From Cyanoderma ruficeps (lineage: Eukaryota > Chordata > Aves > Passeriformes > Timaliidae): DNA of 64,000 nucleotides. Positions 1-12,290 of this stretch are shown piece after piece (within the stretch, counting starts at the first letter, position 1; every line of letters begins with the position of its first letter). The DNA lies in contig VZDJ01004378.1 of NCBI GenBank assembly GCA_008694505.1, forward strand, positions 7,994,659 through 8,058,658, written 5' to 3'. The position numbers were made by a program, and so were the translations under genes. Below the pieces are notes generated by a model that was given only the letters and a program-made list of their open reading frames with translations, did not search any database and was not told where the DNA came from.

Positions 1-3000
1 CTGATCCTCAAGTGTATCACTGTGATTCACCTGACATTGACCCTATTCTTTTTTTTTTTTAATTACTAAACTGTACATTTTTTTGAGTAGTAGTGCATCA
101 ATTCCCTTCCCTTCATGATGCCACTTTAAAACACAGCACAGAAGAGGGCAATGGCTCTTACAAGAGCTGCTCTATGTACAACAAACAATGAGAAAGAAGA
201 GATTAAAACACGTCTGTGGGCTGCCAATGCCAAATTTGACAGCATATATACTAAATGGTCTCTAAGCAATTGTCAGTGAGAAAATTTCTTCTGTGCATGA
301 GTACCTTTCCTTCTTCCGCTGTTCATCATCTCCTTTGTGATGGGAGGCAAAGGAAGTAAAAGTTGCTGAAGATGCAGCTTGGCAGGACTGCACTGTGCTC
401 AGTCTTCCCAGGCAGATGGCAGACAAGTGCCCAGGTTGTGCTGAGAAACACAGTTTTGCTTCAGCTCCTCTTGGCCTTTCCCACAAGCTCATGATGTGAT
501 TAAAAAAATAAAAATAAATCAAAGGCTTCTGACAAGATGTTTGGAAATAGTCTGTCATGCACTTTGCCATGAGGAACAACTGTAGCATTCCCATCAGGTC
601 CATTTAAAATATAGCATTTAAATTATATTCTCTTTTAATCCTTGTTCTTTTGATTGTGTGTCACCACAATCAGGAAGGGAAAAGAAGGGCAGGAAAGGTG
701 TTAAAACACATATATCTTCTTTGTGTACCTCTATTTAATCTCAAGGTTGTTTCTGGTATTTTAAGTCATGTGTTACATCTTGATCAGCATACAGATATGG
801 GATTTGACTAAAGTTTACTGCTATTAATAGGAAGTGACTGCAGTCACAGTTTTTACCAGGAGAGCAGCTGCTAGAGAAGCTATCCATTCACAGGGAGCCA
901 GCTAAGAGGAACACTCCTCTCCCTGTGTTTAATGTGACTCAGTATTCCCAGACTTCTCTTGCCTTTTGGTTATTGCCAGTCTTTCTCAGTTGTAGAATTA
1001 GGTAGGACTGGCACCAAAATAAGACTTCTCCAAGTACTTGACGACCATAATTACCAGGGACACAGGATAATTATTTAAGGTGCTCTAAAACATATTATTC
1101 AGACAGATGGTATAAAAGCAAGCTGTGGAACTCAATTTGACTCAGCATTAGGAATGCTTCTTAACAGCAACTCTAGGGTTATCTTTTGAGGAAATTGCTG
1201 CAGCCTTACTCTCCAAAGTAATTTAAAATAAGCTAAGATAAACCATTTGAAAAATATTCTATAGAGAGCAGTCCTACTTGGCCAGAAACAATGCTCAATG
1301 GTTTTTTTCTGTCTGTTTAATCATAATATTTTGAAATCTGGGCATGCATACTATTTGAAATATGAAACTTATTAAAGACCTTAAAGATAGATATTTAGGT
1401 TAATGGCTTAAGTCTTTGAATGCTATCACAGAAGTGTTAAAGAGGTGGAAGATGTGGATGAGAATGGCATGCACAGACAAATAGACACATTCTTCCTGTA
1501 CTTGTGGTCTCCTAATTGAAGAGTACCTCAAAGCTGAAAACCTGTCAGATTTTCGCTTTTGGTGGTTGTAAACTGTGCCACCCATCTGCCATCCATTTAT
1601 TGCACTAGAAATATTAAAGGAAGCTTCTAAAATTTAAGGGAACAACACATGAAAATAACATGTTGCTGTACTGGCAATCCTAGCATAGTATTTACACTGG
1701 AATTTATTAGTGTCAGGGGTTTCTCATTTATTTCCATAATCTACTTTAGAAACTGCTCTCACCAATGCTACAGAACAGAAATTTGTGTTCTATTGTGTGG
1801 GAAATATTGGTTGCTACAAAGCTTTTTCAGTTGTTTGCATGAAATCAGATAAAACAATTGCTCTGTAGTCTGGGTGTCATTTCTCAGCCATGATAAGTGC
1901 TTGTATTATACGTGCATTGCTTGGCTTCACACTTGTAAGACTTCTTTTCAGTTACTACAATTTCATCAACTTATTTAAATATGCCAATGCTGTAACACTA
2001 TTATGGCTGACTCATAGAACTTTTTAATTCAGCAACTGGCTTGTTCCTGCAATAGGCACAATAAATAATTTAATGAACATCAGGAGTCTAACTGAACTTT
2101 GTAGAATTCTTCATGTGTAAAACTATCCTTGAATGTTAATATTTACAGGACCAGATGCTCTTTCAGACTGCTGTTTAAGGACCTTTGGAAAAATACAAGT
2201 ACGCTGCTAAATGAACTCCTGTATGTTCAATGATTCTTTTGTTTAGGAAGAGATCTATTTTGCAAATTGAACCAGGCTGTAAATGACAATTTCAATACTC
2301 TCTCCTGTCCACCATTCAGGTACTATAGTTCATAAACGTTCAGTCAGAAAAAAAGTTTGTTCCATTACATTCACCTTGACTTTGCTAAATGTTAGTCTTG
2401 AAAAGATGTTTAAAGTTAGTGCAACATTAGCTGAGAGCACTGGAGTCATGTTTAATCATTGCAATGACTACCAGTGTCATTTGAGCTGTTTATTCTGATT
2501 ATGAACTTTAAGCTGTGATCCAGTCCCAGCAGTGCAATTCTGAAAATGAAGCAGATTGTAGCAATGAAATTGAAGCTGCAGTGTAGGTCCAGAGAAACAA
2601 TTGCCCATGGTATTTTTAATATAAAATCTGGAGTATCTTCTTGTCTAAAAAAGGTGGAAAAAATGGTCCAAACAAATACTTTGAAAGTTAAATGAAGTCC
2701 CTGCCTTTGGGCAAAGGAGAGGGTAAGACCTTTTAAACACCGTGGGAGAATGTAAGAAGTGGCTATTTGATCCCTAGACCTTCAGTGACACACACAAGAA
2801 GTATCAGTTGACATGCCAAAACATAATAGGGGGCTTGGTTTTCCACTCTCCTCCTGATTCGTGAAACCAGCTGATACTCTAACGCTAAACCTGAAGATTT
2901 ATTACTGCTGGTCACTAACTGTAGTCCTAAAGGGCACTGGGCTACACAAATGAACGTGAGCCAAGCAAAGCTGGCAGGTTTTTCTTACCTTGGATTTAGG

Positions 3001-6000
3001 TGCACCAAGTGGATCGGCATTTACATTTTGTTACAATGCACAATTGTTGTCCCTGCAATAACATTTATAGAGGCTGGGTGATAAATACGATAGGCCGAAA
3101 CATTTCATGTTATGGTAGAGGGCTGGGGAGTTTTTCAGTCTCATCAGCTATGCTAGTAAACATGAACCAATGTCTCCTAGGTCTTTTCCATGTCTTCTTG
3201 ATAGAAATATTGATACCTATCACACAGCTGCCTTCTTGCTGTGTGGCAGTAAGCACATGAAAAATGAAAAAAAAATTAGAAAAGTCTCTTGTCATGATAA
3301 CACCTGGTATTTTCATCCTATTGAGATACTTATTGAATTTACAATCATTTTCCAAGATTTAGACCATAGTTGCCCTCTCTTAAGAACAACTGTCTAAGGG
3401 GTTTTTTTATGGTCACGCTTTCTGTTCTCCTCCCCAGGAGTGGTATCTGTGTCATAGTCTCACCTGACTGCCATCTATCTCTCTACAGTCTATCTAAGGC
3501 GCTTAGCTCCTTCTTGTATACGTGCCCCAACACACTGCAGGCAGCCTCTTGAAAAATACTATCTTCTGACACGCCAGGAAGAGACTGCTCCTTCTCTATT
3601 TTTCCCATGTGCGATTCAGAAAAAGACCAGAGGCAACCTAGGTTAATATTTTCCTCCTCTCAGATTTGTCAAAAATAGGCACATCTTGGAAGTTTCTCTC
3701 CTCCAATATTTTAAAGCAGGGGAAAAAGAAACAAGAGAAGAACAAAGGGACAGTACCCTCAGCACCTTTCTACAAAACCATTTTGATAGTTGACCATGAC
3801 TCTTCCAGACAAAATAGTGACCTATGAAGCATATCCGCTGACATTAGGTCAAGCCTAGCCCTCAGAAAACTTGATGGCTCACTCACCTTTTCCTCTTTTT
3901 CAGCATCTTGGCCCTGAAGAAAGATATCCAAATAGAAAAGTCCTGCTACTAATTCACAATGGATCTCTCAATAAGCTTTCTAACACTACTCTGGAGAATC
4001 TTTTTGAAAGAGGTTCTCTGTTTATGAAATACTTAGCCCATTCTTTGAAAGGACTCAATGAATTTTCTGACCAACATGCCTATAAAACTGTTGTGTAACT
4101 CTTCTGAACAGGTACTGCTTCAAAATTGCTACATGGATATCACAATGAGGTACAACAATCATGACAGAGCTATGAAAGGATCTGAAAAAAAGTGGCAGGG
4201 TTCCTGTTTATATATGCTATAGCTTAATTTGAGGTATAACTGACTTATTATGCAGTGGGCTCTTCTGCAGGCTTCATACATAGTCATGAGATTTGGGGAC
4301 AGACAGTGCTCTATTAAAGTTTTCAGCCTGGCACCAAACTGGTGTTGGGCTCTTGGTTCATACTGGGTGACAATAAAATCCTCAAATGGACAGATATACA
4401 TCTATATTTAAAAAAAAAAAATGTATGAATGTTTTTCTATTAAAACTCAAGGTCTTTTTTAATGAGCTAGAAAATAAAGATTAGTTTCTTGGGACTTTGT
4501 TTGCTTTGAGGCAATGATTATTCTCATCCCAAGTCAGGCCAATGCATTTTGTTCTGTGCCACCCATGTCCCTGCTTCAATCATAAACTAAGACCGAAAAA
4601 TGAAAATAATAGTAATTGGAAAATATAATCCCCTGGATAACACCAATCCAATAATCTTAATAAAAATAGATTTATTACAAACATTGTCTGAATCCTACTG
4701 GGAATTATCTTTGCAGAAAAAATGCTTCAATTCCCTTACAGCTGCTCTCTTGATCAATTGTCCCCCTTGATACTATTAATCATAATACTATATATTGCTT
4801 ATTCTGAGCATCTTTTTCAACTTCACTTTCCAAACTTCTTTTCTAATTTCTGCTTGTGTAGAAGTTACTGACAGTCCTTTATTGTCCTTTTTCAGGCTCA
4901 CCTTCTCTGGTAACAGCCCTTTTTCTTAGGTGAGAATACAAAAACTAAGGGGTATTTCCTCAAGGTGGAGAAATACCATAGGTTTATATTGTCTTCCTCA
5001 AATTTCAAACATTTAAGTAGAGGTTCTTTGTGGCTCTGTTTTCATTCGAAATGCTTGTGAATTGTGGCTGACTCTCCTGGAAGTGAAGTCTACTATTCCC
5101 GGGGGTAGTTTCCAAACAGCAGCCACAGTGCCAGCCTCCTTTGCCATGTCAGCCCGCAAATGGCCTCACCTACAGCTCGAATAATGAGTGCACCACGCCC
5201 TCTCCTCCCTCTGTCCTCTGTTTCCTGGCTATCAACAAGGAAGCTAATTAGTGTCAGTCCCATTTGTTGGGTGACACCTATTTACTAAGAACTAGGTTGA
5301 GCCTTCTCTAACACTGCTGGTAGTTGAAGGTCATATAAGAAAATCAATCTTGCCTAGATTCATAATCAGGGCTACTATTTTACATACAGCTTCATTTTAA
5401 TAGGATCAGTTATAATGGCAATATTTTAAAGTATTATTCAGTTATTTCTGCTTAGTGTTCACACAGCTCTTCATTTATAGATGTTGATTTTGTCTACAGT
5501 TTTTGCTTCTGAATCTTTTCCTTTGTGGTCTCAATCAGTTTTGAATCTAACATAATTAAAATTATGATTTCCTGCATTGTTTACATTATTTTTCTGTTGT
5601 GCTTCTATTTTTAAATACCTCTTGAAGGAAAGTAATCGTATGAACAGAAGGCCATGATACTGCTACACCTGACATATAATAACAGTGTTATGGTTCAGGC
5701 GTGAATAACATGACATTTCCACAAGGAGGGATCATTTGAAGCCAAAATGCTTTTAGGTGGGAATTGGCCATATTTCAGGTAAAGCCACCGGAGAAGTCAA
5801 AATTCAGGAGTGCCCATTAGGAGCACAGAAGTGAGGAATGGTGCTGGCTGAGCTTCAGTTGTGTTCTGTTTTGTTGTCAGGATGGACAGCAACTCTCAAC
5901 ATCATGCTCATCCTGCTCTGTGCAGGCTTCGTCTGTCTTTAATTAGCGTGGCTGTTGGCTTCTGCTATACTTAAGGTCTAGTTCCCAGGACTCTGCCTTG

Positions 6001-6546
6001 AGTTTTGGAGAGAGGCAGTTATTTTAGCCCGAGGATGCAGCCACTGCCCAGGCACACAGCTCTGCCACCTCCCCAGCTCTGCTCCCCAACACCTCCCTGA
6101 ACTTCAGTGCAGCTCCATCAAATTCCAACACAGCTCTGGCACCCCTACCTCATATTAAGATCATCCTTTTATTAACAGTATGTAAAAGCCTGAAAATGAC
6201 CTAGAGCATTTCCCTGAAAAGTGTTTTAGATGAATACTTAGTTTCCTTGCAACTTGCTTTCAGAGCTGCTTTAGAGCTTTTTCCAGCTTCCCCTGACTAA
6301 TGGGTTTGGTAGTTCAGAACTCACACAGGCTGCTCACACTGACTGCCCTTTGCTGGTTGCTATCTTTGCCCTGCTGCTCCCTTTATCCTCTCCTCTAAAC
6401 CCTGGGAAGACCCTTCCTGCTCTGATTTTATGTGCCCAGTAGCTCTGCTTCCTTGGACAGCCGTAATTCTGTGTCCAATTTTTTAGTGCTCTCCCTAGGG
6501 TCTAATATTAGAATTTTATTTCATTTTCTTTTATCCCTATATCTTG

Positions 6547-6577
<31 letters not shown>

Positions 6578-9500
6578 CCAAAACAGACGACTGTTTAATA
6601 TTCTCAGGCAGTAATGTCAATTTTCTTGCATTTTCTTTATATATACCACAGTTTATTGCAGCACATCCTCCTGTACAGTGCACATCTTTTTTAATGCACC
6701 CTAATCTTCATACACTCCAAATCTGGTTTGAATTATTGAAATTCCTTTGCAGTCACAGCAATAACCTTTTTTGGTATTTAGATGATTTCTAAGAAAAAAA
6801 AAAATCCCTTAATTTCTGGCAAATTCTTATCAATACCTTTATATACAAGTTACTACAAAGATTAGCTATTCCTATCTAATTGTTTCTTGGAGTTTAAGAC
6901 TGTCTCAGCAGGAGTTGCTGAGGGATGAAACTTCTAATGATGATTTAAAGCAGTGAAGTGTGTAGGCTGAAACTGAAATAATTATTTCTGTAACCCTCTA
7001 AGCACTCCACGTTCCTCAAGAGAAAATACTTTGTTCAGAACAGACCCTGAACAACAAAATGCGAAGAAAGTAAAATAATAAAAAACCCTCCAACCCTTGA
7101 AGCAGGATGATAATTTAGAAATGGAATCGGTATAATGTGAAGATGTTCTCAACAACTGCTCAAAAATGCATCAGACATCACAATTAAAAGGAAACAATAA
7201 TTATGGCCCCATTCTAAAATATGGAATATTCTATTCCATTCAATAAGTCATGAACACTTTAAAACCATCAGTGTAATCTACAAACCTATATTTACAACAT
7301 TAAACTGGATGTTCTGCCTTTTCAATAACTGTCATCTCATCGCTATTATTTTCACCTCAGACTCTAATTGTTTCTTTTATAGGAGCTAACCTACCAGTGT
7401 CCTTGGCAGTACAGTTTATGGCTCATGCATTTACTGTAATTGTTTGGGCAATTTGCCACACGGTATAACAATCTTCACATCACAATCAGTTTTTATAATA
7501 AACAGCATTAGTTATGAAAAATACAAGTGATGCATGATTCTTATGGTTGATAAAGGGCCCTGAAGATGCCCTTTAGAAAAAGAAAGGCTCAAGCCTTGAA
7601 CTACTTTGAAAAATACTGATGTCACAATAGAGCTAATTAATTTGATGGTACAAACAAGAGGGGGAAAGGGCCTTGCATTCATTAGTGTCAATTCCAAATG
7701 AGAGCATACTGTTCATAAAAATAATATTCTGCCTTCATTTAGACAAAATATGCAGGTAAACAAATAAGAAGCACCAGGTCTGGCAATAACAGTGATTTTG
7801 CTCCTTGGCTTTATCAAGGCTTTGTTTTCTGTAGACACAGGGAGCTCAAAGCCTGGACAGATACAACTTACAGGTCGAACTCTGGAGGAGGCCAGATCCT
7901 ATTGCCCACCAACTGGTTTGCTCCAGTGAGGCCAGCACTGCCAGGCACTGCTGGGCACTGGACCCTCTGCTCCTGGGAGCTGGACATGCACTTTATGGCT
8001 TCTCTCCATAACACACAGGTGGTGGCACACAAGCGTGTCTTACTGCATGTGTCTCTGCTGCAGATGTTAGTGGCTTCCCAGGTTTCAAGAGTCCTGAAAT
8101 AGGAGGTCAAGCACTGATCAGTGGTGAGGCCATTGGACACACTTCCAGCAGGCAGTCTTCCATGTTAGAAATTCTCTAGAGGAGAAATAATGTATTTGCC
8201 CTCTTCTGCCAGGGCATAGACAGGTAACTCTCAGTCTCCTTGTCTTCTCCACACCACATCATGGTGCTGCAGCACAGAGAGGCAAGGCCCCAGGAGGCAC
8301 AAATGTGGCCTCAAGCCAGGGCCTCTTCCTGAGCTCAGCTGGGAATTTCCTGGCAGCACCAGGGATTGAGACTAACAACAGCATGTGATAATAAATTGTG
8401 GAGTGGTAGTATTCTTAAATTATAACTTCAAATTCTAAGAACACAGATATCAGTTTAAATCAGTAGGGAGACTTGTCCCTGTAGTGAGTTGAATTGAGCA
8501 ATATGGAGGCAAGGAATGCGTTTGTCTTTACTCATTAAGTATTTAGTTCATATATTCAGTCAGTGAGATAGAGTATAATCAACTATGGAGACACCATCAC
8601 AAAAGAAGTCAAAGTCTATATTTTGAAGGTCCCCATCAGGATCCGCGGTGGCTCCTGAAACAGAATGAAGCTTATGTTTTGCTTTGCTTTATGACTTGTT
8701 TTTTGGTTTTGTTTTTGTTGTGATTTGTTTGTTTGTTTTTAGTAATACTAAGGGGTTTTTACTTTCTTGCATTTTCCTCTCAGTGTGAATTGGTTTCAGA
8801 AATATTTTCTCCCCTGTCCAACTGGTATTTTAGGACCAATACAAAGAGAGCAAGCAATATTTTAAAGCAAACCAACTGTTATGGGCGTTATGTTGGTAAA
8901 AAAAATCTTGAAATCTTATTCTTCTGAGCCTTACAAACAATTGAATAGAAGTTTAAAGCTCTGCTTAGAACTTTACACATATGAAATCTTCCTTAATCCT
9001 TTCCAAAATTCCTTTTTCCTGAGAAATTCATTCTTGTGGCATGTTTGTGGATTTCGAATGATATTGCATACAATACTACTGAATTTTAGAATTATATGTG
9101 GAAAGCCTTTCCTCTAGTTTCTCATCCAGGTCTTCAAGACATCTTGCAGGCTTTCTGCTTTTGATGTGTACATAAACATTTTAAAATAATTTTTGTTGTT
9201 GCTTGTTTAAATGCAGATATTTCCTTCTCTGCTTCCTTCTGAAATTACATCTGCTGCTAATGATACAAAAATAACCAAACTAAGCTGCCTGCCCTTCCCT
9301 CCCCATATTCCCTTTCCCAGCTCTGTGGAGTTACAGTTCTGTGCAGGATTGCTTGTTTGGCTCCAGTGACAGCTCAAACATGAGTACTTAACTGCACTAA
9401 TTTACTTTTTGCTCTTCTGCTTCTCAGTAAAACACTGCTGACATATGTAACTACTTCATTTCAGGGATCTCACATGTTTACATCCCAGTGGCATCATTCT

Positions 9501-10569
9501 TCAGCAAGACTGGCTATTTTTGGTGCTAGATCCAAAAGCACTCGTTATACTGAAGGCTGCTGCTGTATGAAGTTATTCTTAGGCTTAGAAATCTGTCCTG
9601 AAATTAAAATAAAACCATGGTTTGGTTAGCAACTTCAGTCTTGCCAACTCCTTTCATGAGGACATTTTAGCTTCACCTCAACTTCAATACATTCAATTCT
9701 ACCTTCAGGGTAGAACTTTGATTTGGTTTGCATTTGAATCTACATAAAAATCAGAAGCATGAAAGAATCCACAAAACCTAAGACTATTTTAAAATAAAAT
9801 AGTGTTAAAAACCTTTTTCTCTTTTGCATATTTTAACTAAATATTTGAGAAATACAGTCTTCAAATACTTTAACAACCTCAGACCTCTCTGAATTTCAGA
9901 CTAAATAATATTATCCCACATTTTCTTTTAAATATGAGATAGTATAAAATTGATCAGGTTGCATTAATTTCAATGCTTTTCAGGTACATTTTCATGTTCC
10001 ATACTCTGTAATCCAACAACTTTAGCCTTTTTTCACAGTTTTAAAAATAAATATCATATGATTTAGATAGTAAGCTCTAGCATAAGTGGATATAGCAGAG
10101 AGCAAAGTGAAGGGTACCATGAGTTATACAAACATACAGACACTACTTCAGGCAAATATTGGTGTGTTGATTAAAATCATGGCAAGCTATGGTAAACCCC
10201 ACCACTGTTAAAAAGTTGGTTACTCCTGGCTATAGTCCCAAACCTATTTCAGGTCAGACCAAAGCACCTCCTGTTCCACAGTGAAAACTCCTGCAAGCAT
10301 AGCTCTCCAGGCATATAGCTGCACAGGAGCATTTGAAATAGGGCTGGGTTGCAACCATGGGATCAGGAAATTTTATTCTCTTAGGAAATGTGTTGCATAA
10401 TCTCATTCAGAAAAATATAGATTCATGTTTCCATACTGAGACTAAGAAGGTCACAGGTTTCCTGTGTCTGATGCTTGCACTGATAAACTCCAGGAAATAC
10501 TTTTCCAATGCTTTCAGATCTTCTTTTAAGTTTTCACAACAATTTTTTTGTGAACTCTTTATATTAATG
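1..10569 (+). other. PPP1R3A: PPP1R3A intron 1, upstream part
   Basis: No supported gene. It is assigned to intron 1 because exon 2 (16206) begins in mid-codon and no exon with the RVxF or CBM21 signatures was found upstream in this window. ORFs are all under about 115 codons and lack recognisable domains. Visible content is a 27-A tract at 6551-6577, a GC-richer patch at about 7860-8350 and another at about 5050-5260, and a GT-rich stretch near 8698-8740. The rest is unremarkable AT-rich DNA. Confidence 0.6.
6551..6577 (+). repeat. Poly(A) tract, 27 A
   Basis: Uninterrupted run of 27 A followed by ccaaaacag. It could be the tail of an old retroposed sequence or a simple repeat. I do not recognise the preceding 400 bp and see no AATAAA close upstream, so retroposition is not demonstrated. 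Confidence 0.9.
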
Positions 10570-12290
10570 CAGTAACAGTCTTGCTGCTTTGTTTGTCTTT
10601 CGAGGATTTACCCCTTTGCTATATCAATAGAGGGCATTTATTCCTCCTCTCAGACTTTGTTATGCTGAAAATAGAACTACTCAATAGACTACTCAATCTG
10701 TCTCCTTGGTTAATACAGATTTTTCGTCCTGTCAGTCTTGGTCTGGTCCTCTTCGGAACATGTTTTAGTTTGAATTGATCTTTCTTGGACATTGTAGACA
10801 AATGTTCTAGAGGAGTTCTTATTGGTACCTGGTGCCACAACATGAATATTTCTTGGAAATCTTCCATAACTGGGACTACCTTCCCTGAGACATTACTGCT
10901 GAACTTGGTTTGCCTTTATATCACAGTGTCTATCTCTTCTCACACCCGTGGCTTGGAAATGGTTTCTGGCAAAAAAACCCTACGAATTTTCTTGTTCACC
11001 TGTTTCTTCCAATTTCTGAGGCCTAGTTTTGTGGCAAAAACTCTTTCTAGTCCCTAAATGTATAACCTGACACTTTATAATTTTGAATTTCATCCCTTAT
11101 CTATTATTCTGACCCTCCAGGCCACCGATTTCTTTCAATCCTCCTCTGTGTTGGTGATGTCTCCCAACTTCCTCTCTGCCTCAGATTTAATTTAACTTTG
11201 ACTTCTTGTGCTTTGGTCTGTAATAACATGACTGAGTAAGTCTGATTACATGACTTGTCCTCTCCAATTCCCCAGCGACGCCTGCTAGCTCCACAGCCCG
11301 GCTCCTGGGACCCTGCTTGGCACCGAGCCCCTCTCCCACCGCCCAGCTCTTATGCTCATCTCCCTCTCCTCCCGTTTAATTAATAAATTTCCCATGTGGC
11401 TGCACAACAAATGCTTTAATGAAGTCCAGATAACTGATTTTTAGACAAGGGAAATACAGTAATCTTATCAAAGACAGATATTATCAGGTGAGTCTGGCAT
11501 TTTTATGCCATTTTCCATTTATCTATATTTCTTTTTTTATTTTTGTTTTAAGTCTATTGTGAAAACTTTTTGAAGACACCTGGGCCTGTAGTTGCTTTGA
11601 CACTATTTCTCTTCTTTTACCTAAATATAGCTTCTACTTTTTCTACTCTTCTGATATTGCTACAGTACAAGACCTCTTAAATAGATCTGAATATCAAAGG
11701 TGTTAAACCAATATGTGTTTTCTTCTGTTGGTTCTCTCATATTTGGGTTGGAGATTATCTGCTTCTCTTAGCTGGACCCTATTTAAACAACAAGTTCTGC
11801 TCCTAGACTGGATGAAATAATATAATTTTCTAAATTGCAGTTCCTATCAGTTATGCCCTGCAAGATTTCTCTTCCTATAAGACTCTGCCCCAACATTAAC
11901 ACTATGGTAGAAGAGTTTAAGAGAAGTCTTTTGTTTGTGGGGTTATATATAGATTATCTGATATTTTGATGAAATATCACTTCTAAAAAAATCTTATTTA
12001 ACTTTAAAGGGCTAGTTCAAAAGCCTTGACATGCCTGAGTTTATTCCAACCCATCACGAAGTCAAATAAATATTGTCTATTGGCTCATTTTTTTCTTGTC
12101 ACTTAGACATTTTCTGTCTACTCTTCACATCTTTAGGATTCAAGTTTAACATTTCCTCTCTGGGATGCCAATTCCACATAACTTTGGAACTTCTGAACTC
12201 CTTCACATAATATCAATCACATTTTCAGTCCTCTCAGTCCTACTAACTAGCCCTTGAACTTCATATTTGTTTTTTCTAATGCAAAATTAC
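10570..12290 (-). mobile_element. Old, heavily degraded CR1-like LINE remnant
   Basis: Very diverged non-LTR retrotransposon remnant in PPP1R3A intron 1, read on the minus strand. It is recognised by collinear similarity to the younger CR1 at 32476-34750 in this window and to remembered old sauropsid CR1 sequences. The segment near 10730-10800 (tctttcttgg acattgt) parallels 32890-32950. atgctttaatgaagtccaga at about 11411-11430 parallels ctttactgaagtcca near 33570. gggcctgtagt at about 11582 parallels aggcctgtagt near 33801. The order and rough spacing are the same. No open frame survives. A GC-rich stretch at about 11270-11370 interrupts the AT-rich remnant. The ends are approximate. Confidence 0.68.

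Noticed and set aside
6432..6614. ORF with a poly-lysine run
   Set aside because: The lysines come from the 27-A tract; the rest shows no domain.
9783..9803. 9-bp hairpin actatttta/taaaatagt
   Set aside because: AT-only arms of this length are expected by chance in DNA of this composition.
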